Shown here piece by piece: positions 27,116 to 34,713 of a stretch of 34,713 nucleotides of DNA. The position numbers and the translations under genes are program-made. The notes beneath the pieces are model-generated. The model made no database searches and had not been told where the DNA came from. It saw only the letters and a program-made list of their open reading frames with translations. Source of the DNA: Prevotella sp. (GTDB taxonomy: Bacteria > Bacteroidota > Bacteroidia > Bacteroidales > Bacteroidaceae); the NCBI GenBank assembly GCA_017449025.1, contig JAFSKJ010000053.1:1-34713 (forward strand), in the 5' to 3' direction. The first letter of the stretch is position 1, and the number at the start of each line of letters is the position of its first letter.

Positions 27116-28504
27116 TCATTTTGGCAACTGCAGGTTTTTCACAGCTTTCTTACCTTGCTGGATGACGATGCCCTTAACGTTGCCATCGGCATGGCGACCG
27201 CCAAGGGTATAAATAGATTTGCTATTTGACGATTGACTGTTATGGATTTTGCCGATGCCCGTCGTGGCGTCGATGTTACCGCTACCGCTAATCGTTTTGT
27301 AACTCAGCGTATAGCCGTTGGTAATGATGGTGCCGTTGTTTGTGAGGGTCGTGACATAGCTGTTACCCGTGAGGTTCCATACGGCTCCGCTCTCGACGGT
27401 GACTGCTGTCGAGACGGCATTGTTGTCGGAGTCCATCGCACCGTTCCAGGTGACGTTCTCGCCTACGGTGACAGCCGCATTGTTCACATTGTCGGCATCC
27501 ACGCTGCCCGTGTATTCCCAACTGTCCTTGGTGGTTTGCAGCACGAGATGACCCGTCGAACCTTCGCCGCGCTTGTAGTATTCCACGCTCATCAGCTTTC
27601 CGCTGGCCACGCTGAGCGTCACGTCCGTCAGTGTCAGGGTCGCAGTGACGTTGGTTACAAAGCAGAGCGGGGCGCTGCTGTCAGTGGTGGTCAGCGTCGA
27701 GTTGGTGACGGTGCAGACGGGTTTCGTTCCCTCAGCGTCGCCGGAGTTCGACTGGTGGAGCAGGATGCCTCGCGCATCTGAACTGGATGTCATCTGGCTG
27801 TTCTCGATGATGACGGTGTTGGCGCCCTCTACCGTTGCCATCGGTCCCTTCTCCGACAGACCTGTGATGCCATCGACGCTGATGGTTCCCGTGGAGTAAA
27901 GCACCGACGACTTGCTGCCTTTGGCGGTGATGGTGCCGCCACGAACGGTGACAGTACCGCCTCCACGGTCTGTGGCTACGGTCGATGAGGTCTCGCTGCG
28001 GGTAGTGATGTTGACGTTCGTGGCGTTGATGATGCCGCCGCCCGTACAGTGCAGTCCCCGGCTGACGCTCTTCTGATTGTCGATGGTGATATCCGCGACG
28101 TTGATGGTGGCTCCGTTGGTGGCAAAGACGGCATTCGCACCCTTGGCATTGGTGCTGACGCTGCCACCCTCCATATTAATCTCTGCGCTTGTGCCCGAGG
28201 CATAGACGGCTGAGTTTGTACCGTAGAAACTGGTGTCATCGCCCGAGTAACTACTGCTGTAGTCGCCTGTTTTCGTGACGGTGCAGTTCGTCAGCCGGAG
28301 CGTTCCCTTCGTCACCTGCACCACGTTGTAGTCGGAGGTCTCAGTAGCGAGCGTCTCGCCGCTCTTTGTCACTGTCGAGCCGTCCGAGAGTGTGTAGGCA
28401 GCCCCTGCGGGAGTCTTTGTCGATGATGAGCCGCCGGCCCGTGTCTGTGCCGTCACGTCGAGGCACAATGCGATGAGTGCTGTCAGAAAGAATACCTTTT
28501 TCAT
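27116..28504 (-). CDS. Secreted right-handed beta-helix surface protein with sorting-like tail
   Basis: The product has 462 residues with a signal peptide at 1-19 (MKKVFFLTALIALCLDVTA). Residues about 40-410 are Thr/Ser/Asn/Gly-rich beta-helix rungs (for example GGTVTVRGGTITAKGSKSSV, MEGGSVSTNAKGANAVFATN), as in autotransporter-like adhesins and pectate-lyase-fold proteins. No catalytic residues are recognisable, so adhesion or surface display is the better guess. The end (SIYTLGGRHADGN...GIVIQQGKKAVKNL) resembles the tails of the proteins at 1536 and 5575. The promoter lies within a 15-bp inverted repeat. Confidence 0.8.
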   Translation of the reverse strand: MKKVFFLTALIALCLDVTAQTRAGGSSSTKTPAGAAYTLSDGSTVTKSGETLATETSDYNVVQVTKGTLRLTNCTVTKTGDYSSSYSGDDTSFYGTNSAVYASGTSAEINMEGGSVSTNAKGANAVFATNGATINVADITIDNQKSVSRGLHCTGGGIINATNVNITTRSETSSTVATDRGGGTVTVRGGTITAKGSKSSVLYSTGTISVDGITGLSEKGPMATVEGANTVIIENSQMTSSSDARGILLHQSNSGDAEGTKPVCTVTNSTLTTTDSSAPLCFVTNVTATLTLTDVTLSVASGKLMSVEYYKRGEGSTGHLVLQTTKDSWEYTGSVDADNVNNAAVTVGENVTWNGAMDSDNNAVSTAVTVESGAVWNLTGNSYVTTLTNNGTIITNGYTLSYKTISGSGNIDATTGIGKIHNSQSSNSKSIYTLGGRHADGNVKGIVIQQGKKAVKNLQLPK

Positions 28505-28552
28505 AACTTCATATTTTTTAGTTTATGCAAAGATACGCCTGACAGCACTCAT
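28473..28552. repeat. 15-bp perfect inverted repeat bracketing the beta-helix gene promoter and start codon
   Basis: GATGAGTGCTGTCAG at 28472-28486 lies inside the signal-peptide codons. Its exact reverse complement CTGACAGCACTCATC at 28539-28553 lies just upstream of the -7 element. The 52 bases between contain the -7 box, the transcription start and the ATG. The outer arm is not transcribed, so an mRNA hairpin is not the explanation. Confidence 0.75.
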
Positions 28553-28559
28553 CTGCAAA
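28528..28559 (-). promoter_or_regulatory. Promoter of the beta-helix protein gene
   Basis: On the minus strand TTTG (28559-28556) and TATCTTTG (28535-28528) are 20 bases apart, a perfect match. The leader is about 18 bases. Confidence 0.8.
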
Positions 28560-28564
28560 TCTTT

Positions 28565-28678
28565 TCAGCCAAACGGCTGATTCATTCTGTGAATCATGAT
28601 GCCACACTGGTCGAAGAGCACACTGCTGTAGAACTCGATCTTCACCGTGAACGAGAAGAACTGGGGTGTGGTTATAAA
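28565..28678 (-). pseudogene. 37-codon fragment resembling DUF1349
   Basis: The frame is bounded by a TGA on each side and reads PQFFSFTVKIEFYSSVLFDQ then CGIMIHRMNQPFG. The FSFTVKIEFYSS...FDQCGIMIH pattern resembles the F-D-Q-A-G-L-M core of DUF1349 (concanavalin A-like) proteins of about 200 residues. No start codon or flanking domain is present. It is a leftover of a lost gene. Confidence 0.4.
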
Positions 28679-28961
28679 TCAGTAGTAAGGTAATCCTTTC
28701 GCATTTCCAACAGCCGCTCCATGCTCACCAACTCCACTTGCTTGCACGACCCGCAGTCGGTACAGCCGACACACGTGGGGACGCTGGTGCATTCCAGGCA
28801 GCGGTGGATGTTGAAGCGGGGCACCATCAGCTCGCCCTCTTCCAGCAGATGGCCGTCCACGGGGTGATAGAGCCTGTACTTTGGCTTGCCGAAGAAGCGG
28901 GAGAGGCCTGAGCGATAGGCCTGCATCCATGCCACGGGTTCCAGGACTTAGGGTCGGCCAT
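28672..28961 (-). pseudogene. Frame-broken remnant, start like DUF5131 (phage Gp37/Gp68), Cys-rich end
   Basis: The ATG at 28961 begins MADPKSWNPWHGC, the characteristic N-terminus of DUF5131 radical-SAM-like proteins, whose next Cys residues bind an iron-sulphur cluster. After HGC the sense passes to another frame, which continues AYRSGLSRFFGKPKYRLYHP and ends with a Cys-rich segment (HRCLECTSVP, TCVGCTDCGSCK). Intact family members are about 230-280 residues, so the middle appears deleted with a frame change. The second half could alternatively be the end of a different gene. Confidence 0.45.
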
Positions 28962-28967
28962 CGCAAT

Positions 28968-29135
28968 CTACATGATGTTTTCTTTCAGATACAGCCCCGT
29001 CTTGGAGCGGTCGCAATGGATAATCTCTTGCGGGGTACCTTGGAAGACGACTTCGCTAACGAGGCGGCGCAGGAACGTGAGCAGCAGTTCGATGTTCTTG
29101 GAGTGGAGGCCGGTAAACGGACAGGGATAGCTCAT
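28968..29135 (-). CDS. 55-residue ORF between the GNAT gene and the DUF5131-like remnant
   Basis: It reads MSYPCPFTGLHSKNIELLLT then FLRRLVSEVV...CDRSKTGLYLKENIM. It starts 20 bases after the GNAT stop and ends 6 bases before the ATG of the remnant, on the same strand and in the same frame as the remnant. The composition is protein-like, but no family is recognised. It could be a genuine small gene or the tail of a broken one. Confidence 0.4.
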   Translation of the reverse strand: MSYPCPFTGLHSKNIELLLTFLRRLVSEVVFQGTPQEIIHCDRSKTGLYLKENIM

Positions 29136-29155
29136 CGGTGTGCCCTTCTTCTATC

Positions 29156-30043
29156 TTACCACATTATTCTCTTTTCAAACTTAAACAGCCCGTCCTCCTG
29201 GTCAAACTGCTCTGGCATATTGGGGTCTGGGTGATGCTCGTTGAAAAACTCGACGGCATAGAAACCGCAGCGATTGATGTAGAAATGGATATTGCGGCGG
29301 TCGAAATACGGGGTGCAGGTCTCCCACATTACTATCTCCGGATGCATGGATTCTATGGCTTTCCAGATGGACTGGCCGATACCCTTGCTCTGAACGCCCA
29401 CCTTCACATAGAGGAATGCTAACTCTCCCATAGTGCCATTTGCAGTAATGATGGCACCGCCAACACGCTGGCCATCCACATTGAAGGCTTCGTAGGCTTC
29501 GGCACCTTCTGCCTCTAATGACTGATAGAAGTCCTTGTCAGGCAACACCTGCCATTGGTTCGTTTCTTCTGCATCTTTGTTGTATGCCTCGAAACCATGC
29601 AGGAAGGCTTCTTGCATTTCCTCCTTGAAGGCAATAGTGTGTTCCTCTGAGATTCTGACAAACTTAATTGAATCCTTAAAACCAAAGAACTGTTTCAATC
29701 CCCTTTTCTCCTTCAGGTCGTTAACAGTGAAACCATAGTGCTTTGCTGCAGCAAGGGTGATGACACGTTCAAGGAATTCATCGTAAGAAAGAGCGAACCA
29801 CTCCTTGGGAACATCTACATCGATAGTTCCTCCGCCATAGCGACTACCTTCGTTCCAGGCTTCGTCAAGCTCCGCTTCATAGGTTCCGTCCTCCTTTTTA
29901 TTGAAGCAGTACCACGAGGCCCATTCTTCCATACCCTCTACGTAGTGACCTTCGAAATGCGGGGCAGAGTGCGATTTCGGCGAATAGGTGGCTTCGCCCT
30001 TCTTCGCATCCCTTCGATAGATCATGAATTTCTCCTTGTGCAT
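29156..30043 (-). CDS. GNAT-family N-acetyltransferase with an extra N-terminal domain
   Basis: The product has 295 residues. The C-terminal half (about 126-270) is a GNAT domain: GELAFLYVKVGVQSKGIGQS holds the acetyl-CoA pyrophosphate loop (QSKGIG, 218-223), followed by the NIHFYINRCGFYAVEFF motif. The N-terminal 120 residues (SAPHFEGHYVEGMEEWASWY, GGGTIDVDVPKEWFALSYDE) are not part of GNAT, and I do not recognise the family. The substrate is unknown. The start lies 6 bases after the GH115 stop, so the two genes are likely co-transcribed. The ATG at 30025 is an alternative start. Confidence 0.8.
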   Translation of the reverse strand: MHKEKFMIYRRDAKKGEATYSPKSHSAPHFEGHYVEGMEEWASWYCFNKKEDGTYEAELDEAWNEGSRYGGGTIDVDVPKEWFALSYDEFLERVITLAAAKHYGFTVNDLKEKRGLKQFFGFKDSIKFVRISEEHTIAFKEEMQEAFLHGFEAYNKDAEETNQWQVLPDKDFYQSLEAEGAEAYEAFNVDGQRVGGAIITANGTMGELAFLYVKVGVQSKGIGQSIWKAIESMHPEIVMWETCTPYFDRRNIHFYINRCGFYAVEFFNEHHPDPNMPEQFDQEDGLFKFEKRIMW

Positions 30044-30049
30044 ATCGCT

Positions 30050-32533
30050 TTATCTTCCGAAATAGCTGTAATGGTTATTGTCGGGATTGACTACAACCTG
30101 TTCGATGACAATTTCCGGGTCAATCATGATGAGCTTCAGGGTGTGCTTGCCAGGGGTTATGCCCTCAAAGGTGGCGTCGAGCCAGCGGAGGTTGTCGAAG
30201 ACCTCTGTACGACGAGCTAACTTCTTGCCTTTCCAATAGCCGCTTAGTGTAAGGTGACCATGAGAGGGTAGGGGTTTCAGCACCTTTGAACGGGCGAGGT
30301 TTTGTGGGGTATATTCATGGAATTCGTCGTGTAACCCTTGTCGGGCATCAATCACTTGCATTGTTTGGTCATCAATCTGCACGCCTATACGAAGTCCACG
30401 GGCAGGATAGATGTCCTGTGTAGGCAGGATGCCGATGGCTATTTTGCATTCAGAAGTAAGGTCGATTTCATATTCCATCATAGCACCGCTATTCTGGGCG
30501 AGAACATTGTTGCTTCCCATACACCCCTTGCCGCGCCCAAGGTCTGGTAAGAATATCCATGCGGCATTCTTTCCGTCCGTCTTGCGGGAGAATTGGTGTG
30601 CGGGAATGCTATATTCTTTGGTGGCAGGCTGGTCCTGTAAAGCATGGCTAACATTGAAATTCAGCGTCGTAGGGTTAATATTCTTATCTGGCATCGACCA
30701 CTTGGTATAGCCGATGTGCTTGTCCTGCATGATCTTGCTCCACTTGCCATTCGCAATCTGATGGTAGTAGTCGCTAAGCATCTGGTCACGAGCCATCAGC
30801 TGCTCTACAAGCGGATTGTTCCCACGGGTTGCTGCATTGTAAAGCATGTGTACGCCGGCACTGGCCACTACGGGATAATAGACCAACTGGTAGTAGGCAT
30901 CCTGCGCCTCGGCAGGAATCTTTGTGCGTAGTGCCTCGGCACGGGCTGAGAGCGAGAGCCATAAGCTGTCTGTCAGGTTCATCTCTTCTTGATTGAAGAT
31001 GCCTGGCACCTGAATCTCTGGTTTGCGGGTGAGATTATATTTCGAATATTTGGCAATGAGGTCAGCAGCTTCTTTGGCATAATCAATCCCAAACACTGAA
31101 CCCGTAAAACTTTCCAGCCACGCCTGTTCGTCACCGGCCTTTACGGCCTCTGGATTCCACGCATAGTGCATGATGAAGTCGATGGGCACTTCCTTGGGTT
31201 TCAAGTCGCCCACGTTGATGATCCAGATGCGGTCGATGCCTGTCTGGTAGGCGAGGTTGAGCTGTTCACGCAGTTTGGGGATGGTAGTGGTATTCACCCA
31301 GCGGTCGTTCCACGGACCACCGTTCATGTCGATGTGGTAGTAGAGACCAAGTCCGCCCTTGCGCTTGCGTTCGAAATCGCGACCGATGCGTCGGATATAG
31401 CCCCAGTTGTTGTCGCAAAGCAATAGCGTTACATCATCGGGCACCGTGAAGCCCGCATCGTAGTAGCGTTGCACTTCCGTAAAGATAGCCCAGAGCTGTG
31501 GCACGGCATCCTCACGTCCATAAACCTTTTTAACAATAGAGCGCTGTCCTTTGATCACCTCACGCAGCGTCTTCATGTTGTCCTCGTCGTCACCCTTGCC
31601 CATAGCCACGTCGCCGTCGCCACGCATACCGACGGTTACGAGGTTGTCGTAAGCCTTGTTGCGCTGCATGCCTTCGAGGAAGAACTTGTCAACACGCTCT
31701 TTATTCGTGGCATAGTCCCAAGGGCCGACCTGCTCCTTGCGGTGCAGGTATTCCTGGTGTGCCCGCATCATCGGCTCATGGTGCGAAGTTCCCATCACGA
31801 TGCCGTATTCATCGGCAAGACGTGGACTCTCAGGATCGTCTTCGTTGAAGGCCGTCGCCCACATGGCTGGCCACAGGTAGTTGGCTTTCAGACGCAGCAG
31901 CAACTCGAACATGTGAGCGTACATCTTCGAGTTGACACCGCCAAAGTGTTCCATTGCCCATTCCCCAAACGACGGCCATTCGTCATTGATAAAAATTCCG
32001 CGATACTTCACCTTTGGCGACGGCTGCACAAATCTGCCATCAGCCCAGTAAAGTTCGTCCTGATGCTGTACTGGCACATCAGCCCACCAATACCAAGGCG
32101 ACACACCGATGCGCTGACTGATTTCGTAGATACCATAAATGGTGCCACGCTTATCGCTACCAGCAACCACAAGATTGCCGTCAACGATGTCGATAACGAA
32201 CGATTCCCACTGACCTTTCACCCTGCTCACGTCCAACTTTCGTTGCTTCACCAGTTTGTCGATGATGCGGCTCTTGCCGATGGTGCCTACCACGATGTTA
32301 TGATTATCAGAGGACATTTCTCTGACGACGGGGCTGGCCGTGCCGCATACCTTCCTCACATCGTCGCCGAGGTCGTTTGCAGCGCGAACCACGCCCTTCC
32401 AATCCTGATCGTCCACCACGATTGCCGCAGTCTTCCCGTCCTTGGCAATACAGAATGTTTTACTTTGTGCCATCACACTCATCGTTATGACAAGCAGTAG
32501 CAAACTTACAGATAGAATCCTTCTCATTTCCAT
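30050..32533 (-). CDS. GH115 xylan alpha-1,2-(4-O-methyl)glucuronidase
   Basis: The product has 827 residues, the usual GH115 length, with a signal peptide at about 1-22. Family landmarks in order: GTIYGIYEISQRIGVSPWYWWADVP (about 138-160), KYRGIFINDEWPSFGEWAME, LRLKANYLWPAMW, GTSHHEPMMRAH, VGMRGDGD, IFTEVQRYYDAG, LLCDNNWGYIRRI and YHIDMNGGPWNDRWVNT. A C-terminal beta domain completes the protein. The enzyme removes glucuronic acid or its 4-O-methyl form from internal xylose residues of glucuronoxylan. No other xylan genes are visible, apart from the receptor upstream. No TAnnTTTG promoter was found in the 95 bases before it. Confidence 0.92.
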   Translation of the reverse strand: MEMRRILSVSLLLLVITMSVMAQSKTFCIAKDGKTAAIVVDDQDWKGVVRAANDLGDDVRKVCGTASPVVREMSSDNHNIVVGTIGKSRIIDKLVKQRKLDVSRVKGQWESFVIDIVDGNLVVAGSDKRGTIYGIYEISQRIGVSPWYWWADVPVQHQDELYWADGRFVQPSPKVKYRGIFINDEWPSFGEWAMEHFGGVNSKMYAHMFELLLRLKANYLWPAMWATAFNEDDPESPRLADEYGIVMGTSHHEPMMRAHQEYLHRKEQVGPWDYATNKERVDKFFLEGMQRNKAYDNLVTVGMRGDGDVAMGKGDDEDNMKTLREVIKGQRSIVKKVYGREDAVPQLWAIFTEVQRYYDAGFTVPDDVTLLLCDNNWGYIRRIGRDFERKRKGGLGLYYHIDMNGGPWNDRWVNTTTIPKLREQLNLAYQTGIDRIWIINVGDLKPKEVPIDFIMHYAWNPEAVKAGDEQAWLESFTGSVFGIDYAKEAADLIAKYSKYNLTRKPEIQVPGIFNQEEMNLTDSLWLSLSARAEALRTKIPAEAQDAYYQLVYYPVVASAGVHMLYNAATRGNNPLVEQLMARDQMLSDYYHQIANGKWSKIMQDKHIGYTKWSMPDKNINPTTLNFNVSHALQDQPATKEYSIPAHQFSRKTDGKNAAWIFLPDLGRGKGCMGSNNVLAQNSGAMMEYEIDLTSECKIAIGILPTQDIYPARGLRIGVQIDDQTMQVIDARQGLHDEFHEYTPQNLARSKVLKPLPSHGHLTLSGYWKGKKLARRTEVFDNLRWLDATFEGITPGKHTLKLIMIDPEIVIEQVVVNPDNNHYSYFGR

Positions 32534-32628
32534 ATATTCCGTTTTTGCGTTTCAAATACTTTAATCAATACCACTTGTAACCATCTATGTCCTTAATTGT
32601 TATTACTTATGGATTTATTTTATGCTCA

Positions 32629-34713
32629 TCATTCTCCCAACCTGATAACGCTGCGGTCTTCCTCCTGTTGTTTCTTCGAGCCGCCAAGTGGCTTGTAGGA
32701 GTGGAAGTTCCAGGTGAGACCAAGCCAGAGGATGCGGCTACGGTTGCGGCTGGTATTGGTGAGGGTATAGACGGGATTGTCGGACGAGATGTCCCAGCGA
32801 CGGGTGTTGAACACGTCGGTGACGAGGGCTGAGAGGGTCAGCGACGTCTTGGGCAGTTGCTGGCGGATGCCGATGTTGCAGTAGTGGATGGTTTTGGTGG
32901 TGAACTGCGGGAAGTACTGCGGCGTGGTGACGAAGTACTGCGCCTGAACGGTCATCCCTCGCAGAGGCATGATGTTCAGGGTGGCGCTGGTGTTGGTGGT
33001 CCAGCCCTGATTACGGATGGCTGTATCGTGCCAGTCGGCTCGCGAATGAGTATAGTAGATGTTTGAGCCGAGTTCGATGCCGAGCCATCGCAGGGCGCTC
33101 CATCGGATGTTGTGCTCGATGCCGGTCTTCAGGTCCATGTCGCCGTTGATGTAGGTCATCACGAGGATGTCACGGTCGAGATAGGCTATCTGGTTGATGT
33201 AGTCCTGCGTGTAATTGAGATAGGCGTTGCCGCTCACCTTCAGCGTCTGGCCGCTATAGGTGTAGCCGAGGTCGAGCTTGTTGGCTTTCTCGGGCTTCAG
33301 GTGCACGTTGCCGGTCTCGTAGGTCTGGTTGTCGATGAGGTTGATGTAGGGATTGAGCTGCGGATAGGTGGGGCGCGAGATTCTTCGCGAAAGACCGAGC
33401 GACAGCTGCCAGGGCTCGCTGACGCGATAGTTCAGCACGAGGTTGGGAGCCACGAAATAGCAGTCGCTGGCCTCGTCCAGCTGGTCCTTGTCGCTTTGCA
33501 GCGTCACGCGGCTATACTCCAGTCGCAATCCGGCTTTCATCGTCAACTGTCCGTTGAGCTTCGACGAGTACATAGCGTAGGCGGCAGGGATATACTCACG
33601 GTGGCGCAGGTCGCTGCTCAGGGGTACTGACATTTGCCACGCGTCCGTTGCCGCGTCGTACTCGTACATCTTGTGGTCGATGTCGTTCTGGCGGTAGGTC
33701 ATCTTCACGCCCGTCTCCAGTTTTCCGCGACCTAACGGAGTCATATAGTCGAGTTGAAGGGCTGCGATACGCGGATGGCCGCCAGACTCAGAACGCTGCA
33801 GCATCTCAAAGGCACTTGCCGTCTGCTCATAATAATACGAAGGTCGATGCCCGTTGATGGCCGACAGCGACGCCATGACGCTCACCTCGCGACGGCCCGG
33901 TTCGAAGATATGCCTGTAGCCCAGCGAGCCCTCCACCATCTCGCGGTTGAAGGTGATGTCGGTCTGGCGCACTTTCTCGCTGGTCGCGCCCGCAATCCCG
34001 TAGTGGTTGTGCATGGTCTGTAGGTTGTTCATCCTCGGAAATCCCGCCTTCACGTCCAGCGTCAGCACGTCCTGCTTCGTCGCCTTGTAGCTCACGTTCA
34101 GGCCGATGTTCTGTCCCGTGGTATTCTTCGCCGCGTCGATGAGCTGGTCCAGCGTGCTGCCCGTCTGCACGATGCGTCGGTGCAGCTCGCTCTCCACTTG
34201 GTCGCGCTCCCATTTCCCGTTGTAGTTCATGCGCAGGCCCCAGCGACCGAAGTTGTAGCTCATGGCCACGTTGCCGTTCATGAAATTGCTGATGCCGTAG
34301 TTGGCCGAAGCCATCGCCGTGAAAGCCTCGGACGTCTGCTTCTTCGACACAATGCTGATGATGCCGCCCGACCCCTCCGCGTCGTACTTCGCGTCAGGGC
34401 TGGTCACGATGTCGATGCTCTGCACGTTAGCGGCAGGGATGCTCCCCAGACCGTCGAGCGTCGTCGGCACGCCGTCCACGAGGAGGAGCACATTGCCGTT
34501 GCCGCGGATAGACACCTGGCCGCTGCCGTCGATGGTCACAGCCGACGAACTCCTGAGCACTTCGAGCACCGCCCCCGTAGCGCTGCTCATCGTCGCACTC
34601 GGGTTGATGCGTGTCCGTTCCGCCGTCACGCTCTTCGTCCCCGCCTTGCCCGTCACCACCACGTTCTTCAGGTTGATCACCGTGCTGTCCATCTGCCCGT
34701 GCGCCGCCACAGC
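32629..34713 (-). CDS. TonB-dependent outer-membrane receptor, N-terminus cut by window
   Basis: About 694 residues are visible, and the frame runs off the right edge. A plug domain (about 10-125: NVVVTGKAGTKSV, VSIRGNGNVLLLVDGVPTTL, VQSIDIVTSPDAKYDAEGSG) is followed by a beta-barrel of the OMP_b-brl_3 type (ISRPTYPQLNPYINLIDNQTY, TGNVHLKPEKANKLDLGYTY) ending in an aromatic strand. Residues just before the first visible Met (AVAAHGQ) look like the end of a signal or N-terminal domain. It is not a SusC protein by sequence pattern, and no SusD follows. It lies 95 bases upstream of GH115 on the same strand, so a role in uptake of xylan-derived ligands is possible but unproven. Confidence 0.85.
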   Translation of the reverse strand, partial: AVAAHGQMDSTVINLKNVVVTGKAGTKSVTAERTRINPSATMSSATGAVLEVLRSSSAVTIDGSGQVSIRGNGNVLLLVDGVPTTLDGLGSIPAANVQSIDIVTSPDAKYDAEGSGGIISIVSKKQTSEAFTAMASANYGISNFMNGNVAMSYNFGRWGLRMNYNGKWERDQVESELHRRIVQTGSTLDQLIDAAKNTTGQNIGLNVSYKATKQDVLTLDVKAGFPRMNNLQTMHNHYGIAGATSEKVRQTDITFNREMVEGSLGYRHIFEPGRREVSVMASLSAINGHRPSYYYEQTASAFEMLQRSESGGHPRIAALQLDYMTPLGRGKLETGVKMTYRQNDIDHKMYEYDAATDAWQMSVPLSSDLRHREYIPAAYAMYSSKLNGQLTMKAGLRLEYSRVTLQSDKDQLDEASDCYFVAPNLVLNYRVSEPWQLSLGLSRRISRPTYPQLNPYINLIDNQTYETGNVHLKPEKANKLDLGYTYSGQTLKVSGNAYLNYTQDYINQIAYLDRDILVMTYINGDMDLKTGIEHNIRWSALRWLGIELGSNIYYTHSRADWHDTAIRNQGWTTNTSATLNIMPLRGMTVQAQYFVTTPQYFPQFTTKTIHYCNIGIRQQLPKTSLTLSALVTDVFNTRRWDISSDNPVYTLTNTSRNRSRILWLGLTWNFHSYKPLGGSKKQQEEDRSVIRLGE

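Noticed and set aside
31469-32500. Plus-strand ORF of 343 codons
   Set aside because: Antisense to the GH115 gene, His/Val-rich product without recognisable domains.

Overview
This window comes from a gut or oral Bacteroidales genome, most likely Prevotella/Segatella or a close relative. The evidence is the repeated Bacteroidetes-type promoter (TTTG, 20 bases, TAnnTTTG), the near absence of strong Shine-Dalgarno sites, a GH2/GH115 glycan-degrading repertoire, an outer-membrane TonB-dependent barrel protein, and several secreted proteins that end in a GxR...G-K-K-type tail. No rRNA, tRNA or CRISPR array was seen.

Region 1 (1-5574) is an accessory, repeat-packed region. It begins with the end of an IS66-family transposase and its terminal repeat. 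It also holds an internally deleted GH88-like remnant, a 1000-residue secreted RCC1/Ig-like (BIG2) protein on an AT-rich segment, and at least four families of palindromic, non-coding repeats. Three of those families (R1, R2 and a 68-bp MITE) occur on both sides of the RCC1 gene in opposite orientation. One R1 copy has perfect 16-bp terminal inverted repeats and a perfect 8-bp target duplication. An 83-bp-arm inverted repeat with a triplicated 21-bp palindrome ends exactly at the stop codon of the next gene.

Region 2 (5575-9454, minus) holds a large secreted protein and a membrane-spanning one-component regulator: a periplasmic beta-propeller, one TM helix and a cytoplasmic AraC-type HTH domain.

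Region 3 (9523-17622, plus) is conserved housekeeping plus glycan use. It runs: a solo HsdR-N-like nuclease-fold protein; tonB, a short-chain prenyl diphosphate synthase and tatD in one operon; a third copy of the 68-bp MITE; a secreted GH2 beta-galactosidase coupled to an esterase-like phytase-family protein; and a small secreted protein with its own promoter and terminator.

Region 4 (17827-25162, minus) is a tight six-gene run: GT2 glycosyltransferase, rhaM, mltG, ABC-F ATPase, DPP4-type peptidase and DUF4861 protein.

Region 5 (25201-28559) has a DUF4923 protein, an isolated cobS, a short antitoxin-like ORF and a secreted beta-helix protein. The promoter of the beta-helix gene lies between the arms of a 15-bp perfect inverted repeat.

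Region 6 (28560-34713, minus) holds decayed gene fragments, a GNAT enzyme with an extra N-terminal domain, a GH115 xylan alpha-glucuronidase and the barrel of a TonB-dependent receptor that runs off the window. GH115, GH2 and DUF4861 point to plant hemicellulose and pectin use. Names of R1, R2, IR2 and MITE are mine.
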